The notes under the pieces are model-generated. The model ran no database searches. It was not told the origin of the DNA and saw only the letters and a program-made list of their open reading frames with translations. Positions 23,667 through 32,793 of a DNA stretch of 64,000 bases are shown in pieces. This DNA comes from Tenacibaculum sp. MAR_2009_124 (GTDB taxonomy: Bacteria; Bacteroidota; Bacteroidia; Flavobacteriales; Flavobacteriaceae): NCBI RefSeq assembly GCF_900105455.1, contig NZ_FNSF01000008.1, forward strand, positions 248,001 to 312,000, written 5' to 3'. Position 1 is the stretch's first letter; every line of letters begins with the position of its first letter. The translations under genes and the position numbers were made by a program.

Positions 23667-25937
23667 ATGAAATTTAAAAATTGTTTTTTACGAATCGCTA
23701 CTTTACTATTTACCTCTCTTATTTTTTCTCAAAAAATACATCTCCCAAAAGAAATTCATAGCAATGCATCTTCTATACCAGGATTGATCAAGAAAATTTC
23801 AGAAGAAATACTAACGAAAGATCAAAAAGATTCCATTACATCATATTACAATTCAATTTTTCATATCCAACTCTTAGCGGAAGAATACAAGAATGCAGAT
23901 AAAAGTATTGATACATATATTGATAGCTACACAATTAATAAACTTAGAACGGGACGCGTTTTTTTATACAAGGTCTTCGCTAAAGCAGGTCAACTTAGTA
24001 AAGAAAAGAACATTTTATTTAACCAATCTTTTAAAAAGACTTTTATCAATTCATATACTAATTTAAAAGATGTACTAAAACCTGAAGTTACTAGAAGTAT
24101 TAACAACGACACAAAAATCTCTGATTTAAAAGAAAGATTTCATAAATCGTTAAATGAATACAAGGATACTGATAGCTTATCCATAGGTCAGGCCAAAGGT
24201 TTATGTAATGCTTACAGCAAATTTTCTGTGTACTCACAAGTTGGTCAATTAGCTCAAAAGCTCCTGGATGATGAGGATAAAAAAATATTCGATATACGAG
24301 AAAATGTACTCATTAAAACAGATAATGGCGCAGAAGTTACAGCTTTAATCATCAGGAAAAAGGGAATCAAAAAAAAGCTTCCTGCCATATTTATCTATAA
24401 TATTTACGCAGGTTCTTATGACTATGAAGTTGCTAAACGTGCCGCTGTTAATGGCTATGTTGGGATAGCTGTTAATACCAGAGGAAAAAGATTAAGTAAA
24501 AACGAAATCCTCCCTTTTGAATTTGATGGTAAGGATTCTTACAAAATAATAGACTGGATAAGTAATTACAAATGGTGTAATGGAGACGTTGGTATGATGG
24601 GAGGAAGTTATCTTGGCTTTAGTCAATGGTCAGCAACAAAAAAACTACATCCTGCTTTAAAAACCATCGTTCCTCAGGTATCTGTAGGTATTGGTATTGA
24701 TTACCCTATGCAAAACAACGTATTCATGAGTTACATGCTTCAATGGATAAATTATGTTCGTAATAATAAGTTTACCGATGAAAACGTATTTGCAAGCAAA
24801 GATTACGTAAAAGCTTATGACAAATATTATCAAAAAGGATACTCTTTTAATAAACTTGATAGTTTGTTAAATAAAGGAAAAAACAAAATATTTCAAAAAT
24901 GGTTAAAGCACCCTAGTTATGATAGCTTTTGGAGTGATATGGTTCCTTATAAAGAAGAGTTTAAAAACATTAATATTCCTATTTTAACAACTACCGGTTA
25001 TTACGACGCCGATCAGATTGGTGCTCTATATTATTTTAACCAACACTACAAACACAATGCAAAAGCAAATCATTATCTAGTTATTGGTCCATATTCGCAT
25101 GGAGGAGGGCAACACTATCCAAGCAAAGTTTTATCTGGATACACCATAGATAAAACCGCTTTAATTAGTATTCATGAATTAGCGTATCAATGGTTTGATC
25201 ATATTCTTAAAAACAAACAGAAGCCAAGCTTGTTAAAAGATAGGATAAACTATCAAGTAATGGGAGCTGATAAATGGAAACATTGCTCTTCTTTTGAAAC
25301 TATGAATTCAAACCACTTCAAATTTTATCTTTCAAACATAACGGATGGACAAAATTTCAAGCTACAAACCAATCAACCAAAATCGGAAGGTTCAATATCG
25401 TATGAAATAGATCTAAGCAAGAGAAATAAAAAAGACAAACATGGATTTTTTTCAGGAGCAATTACAGGAAAGGAAATCAACTTTGAAAATGCGATTAGCT
25501 TTATCTCAGATCCATTCGATCAAGATGTTTCAATAAACGGAACTTTTGAAGGTTCACTAAATGTAGTTATAAATAAAAGGGATATGGATGTATTTATCAA
25601 GCTATATGAAATACTTCCCGATGGATCTTATTTTTATCTATCTGAATACTTAGCACGAGCCAGTTATGCCAAGAATAATGAAAAAAGAGAACTATTAGAA
25701 CCTTTCAAGAACTATAAATTCCCAATAAAAAAATCTTTTATGACCTCTAAAAAAATCTCTAAAGGGAGCAAAATCCTTGCAATTCTAGGTGTCAATAAAT
25801 CTAAATACTGGGAGATAAACTATGGAACTGGTAAAACAGTTAGTACTGAAACCATTAAAGATGCAGGAGCCCCTTTATTAGTGAAATTAATTAACGATAG
25901 CAATATAACTATTGGTTATAACAAAAAAACCGAATAA
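23667..25937 (+). CDS. S15-like X-Pro dipeptidyl-peptidase / CocE-type hydrolase
   Basis: A 756-residue secreted serine hydrolase. A Sec signal (MKFKNCFLRIATLLFTSLIFSQ) is followed by a helical region of about 170 residues, then the alpha/beta-hydrolase core. The nucleophile elbow is GMMGGSYLGFSQW (GxSxG, Ser in GGSYLG), and catalytic Asp and His candidates lie in YYDADQIGALYY and GPYSHGGGQHY. The C-terminal part (about 520-750) matches the beta-sandwich seen in S15/CocE enzymes. The substrate (proline-containing peptides, esters or acylated compounds) cannot be told from sequence. It is a single gene with its own terminator. Confidence 0.88.
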   Translation: MKFKNCFLRIATLLFTSLIFSQKIHLPKEIHSNASSIPGLIKKISEEILTKDQKDSITSYYNSIFHIQLLAEEYKNADKSIDTYIDSYTINKLRTGRVFLYKVFAKAGQLSKEKNILFNQSFKKTFINSYTNLKDVLKPEVTRSINNDTKISDLKERFHKSLNEYKDTDSLSIGQAKGLCNAYSKFSVYSQVGQLAQKLLDDEDKKIFDIRENVLIKTDNGAEVTALIIRKKGIKKKLPAIFIYNIYAGSYDYEVAKRAAVNGYVGIAVNTRGKRLSKNEILPFEFDGKDSYKIIDWISNYKWCNGDVGMMGGSYLGFSQWSATKKLHPALKTIVPQVSVGIGIDYPMQNNVFMSYMLQWINYVRNNKFTDENVFASKDYVKAYDKYYQKGYSFNKLDSLLNKGKNKIFQKWLKHPSYDSFWSDMVPYKEEFKNINIPILTTTGYYDADQIGALYYFNQHYKHNAKANHYLVIGPYSHGGGQHYPSKVLSGYTIDKTALISIHELAYQWFDHILKNKQKPSLLKDRINYQVMGADKWKHCSSFETMNSNHFKFYLSNITDGQNFKLQTNQPKSEGSISYEIDLSKRNKKDKHGFFSGAITGKEINFENAISFISDPFDQDVSINGTFEGSLNVVINKRDMDVFIKLYEILPDGSYFYLSEYLARASYAKNNEKRELLEPFKNYKFPIKKSFMTSKKISKGSKILAILGVNKSKYWEINYGTGKTVSTETIKDAGAPLLVKLINDSNITIGYNKKTE

Positions 25938-25959
25938 TATTATTTGAAAATAAAAACTA

Positions 25960-25999
25960 AAAAAGGGATGTTCATTTTTAAAAACAGCATCCCTTTTTC
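25960..25999 (+). terminator. terminator after the S15-like hydrolase
   Basis: AAAAAGGGATG (25960-25970) pairs with CATCCCTTTTT (25988-25998). Confidence 0.8.
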
Positions 26000-26096
26000 C
26001 TTTATAGAACTCATAATAAATTGATTAAAACATATCACTCTAATTCCAATTAATGAAAACGATATCGTAATTACTGAAAAATATTTTTTACTAAAA

Positions 26097-26128
26097 TTTG
26101 TTTATTTAAAATAAAATGCCAAGATTTG
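26097..26128 (+). promoter_or_regulatory. promoter of the Phe/Tyr operon
   Basis: TTTG (26097-26100), a 20-base spacer, then AAGATTTG (26121-26128), which is TAnnTTTG with one mismatch. It predicts transcription from about 26135, 24 bases before the leader peptide. Confidence 0.5.
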
Positions 26129-26158
26129 TCATGTTCAATAAATAAAAGACACGAAGAG

Positions 26159-26239
26159 ATGTTAAACAACGTATGGCAAGGTTTCTATTTTTACTTTTAC
26201 TTTTTTAGTAAGAGGAGAGACTTTATATCATATTGTTAA
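26159..26239 (+). CDS. Phe/Tyr leader peptide of the pheA operon
   Basis: A 26-codon frame beginning ATG TTA AAC AAC, preceded by a GAAG-containing stretch. Residues 9-16 read FYFYFYFF (26183-26206), eight Phe/Tyr codons in a row, followed by SKRRDF and a Tyr near the end. It sits just before mutually exclusive hairpins and the genes for Phe and Tyr synthesis. It is a classical control peptide: ribosomes short of charged tRNA-Phe or tRNA-Tyr stall in the run. It is too short to be found by usual gene callers. No ORF of similar content occurs elsewhere in the window. Confidence 0.85.
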   Translation: MLNNVWQGFYFYFYFFSKRRDFISYC

Positions 26240-26294
26240 TAACATAAATAATAATATAAACGTAAAGTCTCGATAACATCGAGGCTTTTTTTTT
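26217..26294 (+). promoter_or_regulatory. Phe/Tyr transcription attenuator
   Basis: Antiterminator: GAGACTTTA (26217-26225) pairs perfectly with TAAAGTCTC (26263-26271). Terminator: AGTCTCGAT (26266-26274) pairs with ATCGAGGCT (26278-26286), followed by T9 to 26294. The two share 26266-26271, so they exclude each other. The first antiterminator arm lies inside the leader-peptide frame, after the FYFYFYFF run. A ribosome that finishes the peptide masks it, so the terminator forms; a stalled ribosome leaves it free and lets RNA polymerase read into pheA. Confidence 0.85.
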
Positions 26295-26304
26295 GCATTA
26301 AAAA

Positions 26305-27129
26305 ATGAAGAAAATAGCCATTCAAGGAATACAAGGAAGCAACCACCATATTGTGGCTCAAAAGTATTACAGCGACAACATTCAACTTAATGAATGTTTA
26401 TCGTTCGATTCCTTAACGGATAGCCTTTTAAAAAATGATTCTGATGAAGCAATTATGGCTATTGAGAACACTATAGCCGGGTCTATAATACCAAATTACG
26501 CCCTAATCGACAAATACAATTTGCACATCACAGGAGAGTACTATTTACCTATTCACCATCATCTGATGGCATTGCCCAATCAGGATATAAAAGACATTAA
26601 GGAAGTTTGTTCTCACCCAATGGCTCTTTTACAATGCAAAGAATTCTTTAAAAGTTACCCTTCTATTAAATTAGTTGAAGGCGTTGATACTTCTGCTGTT
26701 GCAAAAAATATAGCAAATCAAAAATTAAAAGGTGTCGCTGCAATTGCTCCTAAAATAGCTGCCGAAATTTTTGATTTAGAAGTTATTGAAGATGAAATAC
26801 AAACCATTAAAAATAATAAAACTAGGTTCGTTATTCTCCAAACTAAAAAACCCATTAATCAAACAAATCACATAAGTAAAGCATCCTTGCGTTTTGAATT
26901 AGATCATAAAAGAGGTAGCCTAGCTACTGTTTTAAATGTGATGAGTGATTGTAAACTGAATTTAACAAAAATACAATCACTTCCCATTATAGAGACTCCG
27001 TGGAAATATGCCTTTTTTGTGGATGTTACCTTCAATAATTACGATGATTATAATAAAGCAAAATCGATTATTGAAATAATGGCTAATAATTTCAAAATAT
27101 TAGGAGAATACAAAAACGGAAGATCATGA
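26305..27129 (+). CDS. pheA: prephenate dehydratase
   Basis: Converts prephenate to phenylpyruvate in Phe synthesis. 274 residues: a periplasmic-binding-like catalytic domain with AIENTIAGSI near residue 50 and the catalytic TRF motif (NNKTRFVIL, about residue 175), then a C-terminal ACT domain (SLRFELDHKRGSLATVLNVMSD) for Phe feedback. It has no chorismate mutase domain; that activity is fused to the DAHP synthase at the end of the operon. It is the first structural gene behind the attenuator and overlaps the next gene by 4 bases (ATGA). Confidence 0.95.
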   Translation: MKKIAIQGIQGSNHHIVAQKYYSDNIQLNECLSFDSLTDSLLKNDSDEAIMAIENTIAGSIIPNYALIDKYNLHITGEYYLPIHHHLMALPNQDIKDIKEVCSHPMALLQCKEFFKSYPSIKLVEGVDTSAVAKNIANQKLKGVAAIAPKIAAEIFDLEVIEDEIQTIKNNKTRFVILQTKKPINQTNHISKASLRFELDHKRGSLATVLNVMSDCKLNLTKIQSLPIIETPWKYAFFVDVTFNNYDDYNKAKSIIEIMANNFKILGEYKNGRS

Positions 27130-28268
27130 TAACATTTGCCAATCGTTTACAAACTGTTCAAGAGTACTACTTTTCTACAAAATTAAGAGAGGTACGACAA
27201 CTTGCCGCTGAAGGAAATCCCATTATCAATATGGGGATCGGAAGTCCCGATTTACAACCTCCTAAATCGGTAATTAAGGCTATTCAAGATAGTTTAACTG
27301 AAATTGGAGCTCACAAATATCAAAGTTACCAAGGGCTTCCTGAATTTAGAGATGCCATTGCCAATTTCTATCAAAATAAATATAATGTATCTGTAAACCC
27401 CAATGATGAAATACTACCGTTAATGGGTAGTAAGGAAGGTATAATGCATATTTCTCTAGCTTTTTTGAATGAAGGAGATAAAGTACTAATTCCCAATCCA
27501 GGATACCCAACCTACAGTTCTGTTACTAATTTGATTGGAGCCGACCCTATATTTTACAATTTAGATGCTAGCAATGGATGGCAACCGAACTTTGACGAAT
27601 TAGAAAAACTAGATTTAACGAACGTAAAACTCATGTGGATCAATTATCCACATATGCCAACAGGAGCAAGAGGCTTGGACGAAACTTATAAAAAACTAAT
27701 AGCTTTCGGTAAAAAACATCATATAATTATTGTAAATGACAACCCATATAGTTTCATTTTAAATGAGAATCCACAAAGTATTTTACAAGTGGAAGGAGCA
27801 AAAGATATTGCTTTAGAACTAAACTCTTTGAGCAAATCATTTAATATGGCGGGATGGCGTGTTGGAAAACTGATTGGTAATTCAACTTTTCTAAAAGAAG
27901 TTCTTAAAGTTAAAACCCAAATGGATTCTGGAATGTTTTACGGAATTCAAAAAGGTGCTATCAAAGCGCTAGAATTAGAAAATTCTTGGTTTTCAGAACA
28001 AGATAAAGTTTACAAGAAAAGACAACAGTTAATCTTTCAACTTGCTGACATTCTTGATTGTAATTATGACAATAACGCCTCTGGAATGTTTGTTTGGGCC
28101 AAACTGCCAAACGGAAAGTCTTCAGAAAAAATGGTCGACGAATTACTATATAATAAAAACATTTTTGTAGCACCAGGAAGTATTTTTGGAAGTCAAGGAG
28201 AAGGATATATTCGTTTTTCGTTATGCCTTCCTGAAACGCAAATAAAAGAAGCAATAACACGATTTTAG
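27126..28268 (+). CDS. class I/II aminotransferase (aromatic amino acid type)
   Basis: A PLP-dependent fold type I aminotransferase of 380 residues. Visible motifs are NPGYPTYSS, the NYPHMPTGA region (usually NYPNNPTGA), NDNPYSF, and SLSKSFNMAGWRVG with the PLP-binding Lys in SKSF. The position between pheA and tyrA suggests it transaminates phenylpyruvate and hydroxyphenylpyruvate to Phe and Tyr. A prephenate or aspartate aminotransferase role cannot be excluded. The stop codon abuts the tyrA start. Confidence 0.9.
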   Translation: MITFANRLQTVQEYYFSTKLREVRQLAAEGNPIINMGIGSPDLQPPKSVIKAIQDSLTEIGAHKYQSYQGLPEFRDAIANFYQNKYNVSVNPNDEILPLMGSKEGIMHISLAFLNEGDKVLIPNPGYPTYSSVTNLIGADPIFYNLDASNGWQPNFDELEKLDLTNVKLMWINYPHMPTGARGLDETYKKLIAFGKKHHIIIVNDNPYSFILNENPQSILQVEGAKDIALELNSLSKSFNMAGWRVGKLIGNSTFLKEVLKVKTQMDSGMFYGIQKGAIKALELENSWFSEQDKVYKKRQQLIFQLADILDCNYDNNASGMFVWAKLPNGKSSEKMVDELLYNKNIFVAPGSIFGSQGEGYIRFSLCLPETQIKEAITRF

Positions 28269-29126
28269 ATGAAAGTATACGTTATAGGATTAGGGTTAAT
28301 TGGTGGTAGTTTAGCACTCGATATTAAAGAGGAGTTTAAAAACAGTACTATTTTTGGTATTGACATTAATGATCATCATATAAAGGAAGCCATAGAGCTA
28401 GGGGTTATTCAAAAAGAAGCTACTATAGATTCTATACAAGAAGCAGATGTTGTGATCATTTCTGTGCCTGTAGATGTTTCTTTAGACTTAACTAAAAAAG
28501 TGTTAGATAACATCTCTGAAAACACCTTAGTTATTGATGTAGGTTCTACCAAAGTAGATATCTGTAAAAATATTGAAAATCACCCAAATCGGAGAAATTT
28601 TTTAGCGGCACACCCTATCGCTGGAACCGAGTTTTCAGGACCTAAAGCTGCTTTAAGAAATTTATATAGAGGCAAGACTAACATTATCTGTGAGGTTGAA
28701 AAAACAGCTTTCAAACTTCAAGAAAGAGCACTTTCAATTTTTTCTAAAATTGGTATGCGTATTCGCTATATGGATCCAAAATCACATGACAAACATATTG
28801 CATATGTATCTCATTTATCTCATATAAGTTCTTTTATGTTAGGAAAAACGGTGATAGAAAAGGAGAAAAATGAACGTGATATCTTTGATATGGCGGGCAG
28901 TGGATTCGCCTCAACTGTTCGTTTAGCAAAAAGTTCACCAGCTATGTGGACACCAATATTTAAACAAAATAAAACCAACGTTATAGAAACCCTCGAAGAA
29001 TACATTTTAAACTTGCAACAATTCAAAGAATTAATGCAACAAGACAATTTCGAAGAGATTTATAAGGAAATGGAAAACACGAATCATATAAAACAAATTT
29101 TAAACGGTATTTTATTAGATGCCTAA
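28269..29126 (+). CDS. tyrA: prephenate dehydrogenase
   Basis: Oxidative decarboxylation of prephenate to 4-hydroxyphenylpyruvate. 285 residues with an N-terminal Rossmann motif GLGLIGGSLA (residues 7-16), VIDVGSTKVDI, and the AHPIAGTE motif near residue 115. The helical dimerisation domain follows. No fused chorismate mutase or ACT domain is seen. It starts at the base after the aminotransferase stop and is 10 bases from the next gene. Confidence 0.95.
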   Translation: MKVYVIGLGLIGGSLALDIKEEFKNSTIFGIDINDHHIKEAIELGVIQKEATIDSIQEADVVIISVPVDVSLDLTKKVLDNISENTLVIDVGSTKVDICKNIENHPNRRNFLAAHPIAGTEFSGPKAALRNLYRGKTNIICEVEKTAFKLQERALSIFSKIGMRIRYMDPKSHDKHIAYVSHLSHISSFMLGKTVIEKEKNERDIFDMAGSGFASTVRLAKSSPAMWTPIFKQNKTNVIETLEEYILNLQQFKELMQQDNFEEIYKEMENTNHIKQILNGILLDA

Positions 29127-29136
29127 GTAACAACAC

Positions 29137-30219
29137 ATGGAAAATTCTAAACAACTCAGAACGTGGTTAGATGATATGAAATTATCTCACCCATTAGTAA
29201 TTGCCGGCCCTTGTAGCGCGGAAACCGAAGATCAAGTATTGAATATAGCTCATGAGCTAAAAAATTCTGATGTAAACTATTTTAGAGCTGGTATCTGGAA
29301 ACCAAGAACACGTCCAGGTAACTTTGAAGGAGTTGGAGCACTTGGATTAAAATGGCTGCAACGCGTTAAAGAAGAAACAGGAATGAAAACCTGTACTGAA
29401 GTAGCGAATACAAACCATGTAAAGTTGGCTATTGAAAATGATGTCGATTTATTATGGATTGGAGCAAGATCAACCGTAAGTCCTTTCATTATGCAAGAAA
29501 TTGCGGAAGCACTTGAAGGTACCGACAAAATTGTTTTAGTAAAAAATCCTGTAAATCCAGACTTAGCCCTATGGCTTGGTGGAATCGAAAGATTATACTC
29601 TAAAGGAATTAAAAAACTAGGAGCTATTCATAGAGGTTTCTCAACGTATGAAAAGTCGAAATATCGTAATATTCCTGAGTGGCAAATCGCCGTTGAATTC
29701 CAAAATAGATTTCCAGATTTACCTTTAATTTGTGATCCTTCACATATTACTGGTAACCGAGATATGGTTTTTGATGTTTCTCAAACAGCATTAGACTTAA
29801 ACTTTGATGGTCTTATGGTAGAAACACATAATGATCCAGATAATGCATGGAGTGATGCCGCACAGCAAGTTACCCCAGATTCACTTAAACAAATGATGGT
29901 AGATTTAAGAGTTAGAAAAGAAACAGCTTCTGATAAAAGCTACCGAGAAAGTCTTGACAATTTAAGAGCTCAAATAAATGTAGTCGATAATCAATTAATT
30001 GATGTTCTTGGAAAAAGAATGAAAATTTCTGACAAAATTGGAGAACTTAAAAAAGAGAAGAATGTAGCCGTTTTACAATCAAAACGATGGAATGAAATTC
30101 TTGGAAATATGATTCTAGAAGGAGAAAGTAGAGGTTTAGGAGAAGAATTTGTTTTAAAAATGTTTAAAGCAATTCACCAAGAAAGTATTAATCATCAAGA
30201 AAAAATAATTAAAGGATAA
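29137..30219 (+). CDS. bifunctional DAHP synthase / chorismate mutase
   Basis: 360 residues. The N-terminal 260 residues form a type I-beta (KDO8P-synthase-like) DAHP synthase: VIAGPCSAETEDQ, RAGIWKPRTRPG, CTEVAN, and CDPSHITGNRD with metal-binding residues. The C-terminal 90 residues are an AroQ-type chorismate mutase (SLDNLRAQINVVDNQLIDVLGKRM). It catalyses the entry step of the shikimate pathway and the step to prephenate, so the four-gene operon covers entry and the Phe/Tyr branch. The fusion with the mutase at the C-terminus is usual in Bacteroidota and may allow prephenate feedback on DAHP synthesis. Confidence 0.94.
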   Translation: MENSKQLRTWLDDMKLSHPLVIAGPCSAETEDQVLNIAHELKNSDVNYFRAGIWKPRTRPGNFEGVGALGLKWLQRVKEETGMKTCTEVANTNHVKLAIENDVDLLWIGARSTVSPFIMQEIAEALEGTDKIVLVKNPVNPDLALWLGGIERLYSKGIKKLGAIHRGFSTYEKSKYRNIPEWQIAVEFQNRFPDLPLICDPSHITGNRDMVFDVSQTALDLNFDGLMVETHNDPDNAWSDAAQQVTPDSLKQMMVDLRVRKETASDKSYRESLDNLRAQINVVDNQLIDVLGKRMKISDKIGELKKEKNVAVLQSKRWNEILGNMILEGESRGLGEEFVLKMFKAIHQESINHQEKIIKG

Positions 30220-30221
30220 AA

Positions 30222-30250
30222 AAAGAGGCGCCATATTTGGCGCCTCTTTC
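30222..30250. terminator. bidirectional terminator after the Phe/Tyr operon
   Basis: A 12-bp stem (30222-30233 with 30238-30249), loop TATT. It also serves the convergent minus-strand gene at 30256. Confidence 0.85.
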
Positions 30251-30255
30251 ATTAA

Positions 30256-30708
30256 TTATTTTAGTCTTTTAAAGATATATCTTGTAATAAAAATACCATT
30301 TTTATCACCTTTACCTCCGTAACTTTCAACACCGCTATTTACAAAAGCTAAATCCCATCCTTCTTCAACCATAGTGTTGATTTTAGATGTAATTATTGCG
30401 TCATTCGCTACAATATTTTGAAATCTGATACCTCCAATATTGAAAAAGTTCAATAATTTAGTTTCTTCAAAATTCTTAACACGAATCTTAGATCTGTCCG
30501 ATTTGTTTCTTTTATCACCTTCTTCAGAACGTTCAGATGTAAAATCTTTATAATTTCTGTCGTCATTAGAAGAGATTAACCTTGATCTTCCTAAACCACT
30601 CGGAATAATTGATTCTACACTTGTGATAACTTTGTACTCATACTTTTGAGCAACTGCCGATAATGATACGAACACAAATAAAATTAGTGTTACTACTAGT
30701 TTCTTCAT
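30256..30708 (-). CDS. secreted protein, DUF4177-like C-terminus
   Basis: 150 residues with signal peptide (MKKLVVTLILFVFVSLSAVAQ). The mature part starts KYEYKVITSVESIIP and ends with INTMVEEGWDLAFVNSG ... GIFITRYIFKRL. The pattern of YEYKV, then LNxLxxEGW and a final beta strand, resembles the small DUF4177-type fold. The function is unknown. A TAGTTTTG -7 element lies on the minus strand at 30744-30737. Confidence 0.7.
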   Translation of the reverse strand: MKKLVVTLILFVFVSLSAVAQKYEYKVITSVESIIPSGLGRSRLISSNDDRNYKDFTSERSEEGDKRNKSDRSKIRVKNFEETKLLNFFNIGGIRFQNIVANDAIITSKINTMVEEGWDLAFVNSGVESYGGKGDKNGIFITRYIFKRLK

Positions 30709-31036
30709 AAATTTTTGTATATTTTTTTTCAGCCAACAAAACTATATTTTTTTTTGTTTTCCTTATCCTTTTTTTAACATTATTTGAGCAGAAAAAAAAA
30801 CATCCCCAAAACTAATTCCACACAAACTTTAAACCAAAAACATACAACCCTGATAATAAGTGCAATAACAAATCAAAACACTCTTCTTGCTTTTTTGTTC
30901 CTTACTAAACGCCATAATGACTTCAATCTATTACTCGAATATTTCACTGCTTATCTTACCAATACAAACTACATTGAAATCACTTTTGCATATTTCTTTT
31001 ATTTTAGTAAATTCATTGTACCAAACTTAATATAAC
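30709..31036. other. AT-rich intergenic region, no gene supported
   Basis: Holds the minus-strand promoter (TAGTTTTG, 30744-30737) of the upstream secreted protein, and presumably the promoter of the DUF5995-like gene. A TTG-started frame at 30784-31035 is Asn/Thr/Lys-rich with no domain, and I do not accept it. Confidence 0.6.
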
Positions 31037-31792
31037 ATGCCACCAATCAATACAATTGATGATGTAATTAGCACACTACAAAAAATTGTAGACGACTCCA
31101 TAAAAAATGAAAGTACTTTAGGATATTTCGCTGCTCTTTATCTAAATGTAACAATTAAAGTAAAAGAAGGAATTGAAAACGATTATTTCGAAAATGGAGA
31201 GAGAATGGAAAAACTCGATGTTATTTTCGCTAAAAGATACATTCAAGCTTATTTTGACTTCAAGGAAAACAAACCCACAACATTTTCATGGAAAAAGGCT
31301 TTTGATATAACCAATAAATTCTGGTATATAGTACTTCAACACTTGCTCATAGGAATGAATGCTCATATTAATTTAGATTTAGGAATAGCATCCGCTGAAG
31401 TAATGAAAGGTCAAAACATTGAAGATCTTAAAACAGATTTTAACAGAATTAACAAAATACTGTCCTCTCTTGTTCATGAGGTTGAAGAAGATTTATCTGA
31501 AATTTGGCCCTTTTTAAAAACCATCTTAAGATTTACCCATAAAATCGATAGTTTCTTAATTGACTTTAGCATGAAATTGGCCAGAGATGGCGCTTGGAAG
31601 TTTGCTGTAAAACTTGCTAGTTCTCCTCAAAACATCACTAACGCCTTAATTGAAGAACAGGACTTAAAAGTAGCTGAAAAAGCTTCCATTATTACCAAAC
31701 CAGGAATAATTATACAACTAATTTTTATGTTTATTAGAATCGGTGAAAAAGGTTCAATAGCCGATAAAATAAGAGATTTAAGTGAAAAATAA
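31037..31792 (+). CDS. DUF5995-like protein
   Basis: A 251-residue all-helical protein without signal peptide. The stretch ALYLNVTIKVKEGI ... ERMEKLDVIFAKRYIQAYFDF and the motif HLLIGMNAHINLDLGIA match what I know of the DUF5995 family, whose function is undefined. The conserved His in HLLIG and NAHINLD could form a metal or heme-like site, but this is speculation. It lies 38 bases upstream of rsgA. Confidence 0.75.
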   Translation: MPPINTIDDVISTLQKIVDDSIKNESTLGYFAALYLNVTIKVKEGIENDYFENGERMEKLDVIFAKRYIQAYFDFKENKPTTFSWKKAFDITNKFWYIVLQHLLIGMNAHINLDLGIASAEVMKGQNIEDLKTDFNRINKILSSLVHEVEEDLSEIWPFLKTILRFTHKIDSFLIDFSMKLARDGAWKFAVKLASSPQNITNALIEEQDLKVAEKASIITKPGIIIQLIFMFIRIGEKGSIADKIRDLSEK

Positions 31793-31830
31793 CTTTTACA
31801 ACATTCAATTTTTATTCTCATCTTTGCTAA

Positions 31831-32772
31831 ATGATTGGAACCGTTTATAAATCAACAGGAAGTTGGTATTGGGTAAAGTCCGAAGGAGTACTTTATAAAT
31901 GTAGAATTAAAGGAAAATTCAGAATCGAGGGTATAAAAAGTACAAACCCGATCGCTGTCGGAGATATTGTAGAATTTGAGCTTGAAACCAAAACTGATGA
32001 CAATACTGGTGTTATTACTAAAATTAAAGATCGTAAAAATTTTATTGTTCGTAAATCGGTTAACCTTTCAAAACAAACTCATGTAATTGCCGCCAATATC
32101 GATCAGGTATTTCTATTAGTTACGATTAACAACCCTCCTACATTAACTACTTTTATCGATCGTTTTTTAGTAACCGCGGAAGCTTATTCTATAGAAGCTA
32201 TTTTAGTTTTCAATAAAATCGACACTTATGAAATAGACGAAAAAGCGGAAGTATTATATCTAAAAGATATTTATGAAACTATTGGATATAAGTGTATTGA
32301 TGTTTCTGCTCTTGAAAACAAAAACATTGACCTGGTTAAAGAATTAATGTTGAATAAAGTAAGTATGTTCGCAGGACATTCAGGTGTTGGAAAAACTACT
32401 CTGGTTAACGCCATAGAACCTTCTCTTGACCTAAAAACGAAGGAAATTTCTGAACAACACAAACAAGGTCAGCATACAACCACTTTTGCTGAAATGTTTG
32501 ATTTGAGTTTCGATGCCAAAATCATCGATACTCCAGGAATAAAAGGTTTTGGTGTTGTTGATATGGATAAAAATGAACTAGGAGATTACTTCCCTGAGTT
32601 CTTTGCTCTAAAACAGCATTGCAAGTTTAATAATTGTATCCATATAAATGAACCTCGTTGCGCTGTTAAAGATGCTCTGGAAAAGGACGAAATTTCTTGG
32701 TCTCGTTATAAAAGTTATTTGCAAATTTTAGAAGGAGAAGAAGAAAACTACAGAACTGACATCTGGAAATAG
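31831..32772 (+). CDS. rsgA: ribosome small-subunit maturation GTPase
   Basis: 313 residues. An OB-fold N-terminus is followed by a circularly permuted GTPase: NKID (G4, near residue 128), then GHSGVGKTTLVNA (G1), and DTPGIKGFG (G3). A C-terminal zinc knuckle has C...C-x-H...C (CKFNNCIHINEPRC). RsgA acts late in 30S assembly, releasing RbfA and checking the decoding centre. A CATCTTTG element ends 4 bases before the ATG, so an internal leaderless promoter is possible. Confidence 0.96.
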   Translation: MIGTVYKSTGSWYWVKSEGVLYKCRIKGKFRIEGIKSTNPIAVGDIVEFELETKTDDNTGVITKIKDRKNFIVRKSVNLSKQTHVIAANIDQVFLLVTINNPPTLTTFIDRFLVTAEAYSIEAILVFNKIDTYEIDEKAEVLYLKDIYETIGYKCIDVSALENKNIDLVKELMLNKVSMFAGHSGVGKTTLVNAIEPSLDLKTKEISEQHKQGQHTTTFAEMFDLSFDAKIIDTPGIKGFGVVDMDKNELGDYFPEFFALKQHCKFNNCIHINEPRCAVKDALEKDEISWSRYKSYLQILEGEEENYRTDIWK

Positions 32773-32793
32773 TTAAAATAATAATTGTTTTAA

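Noticed and set aside
26171..26206. An alternative leader frame (ATG GCA AGG) giving a Leu/Phe-rich 11-residue peptide
   Set aside because: The frame from 26159 holds eight straight Phe/Tyr codons and reaches the antiterminator arm, fitting the operon function far better.
30784..31035. 83-residue frame before the DUF5995-like gene
   Set aside because: TTG start inside a poly-A region, Asn/Thr-rich, and no domain or ribosome-binding signal.
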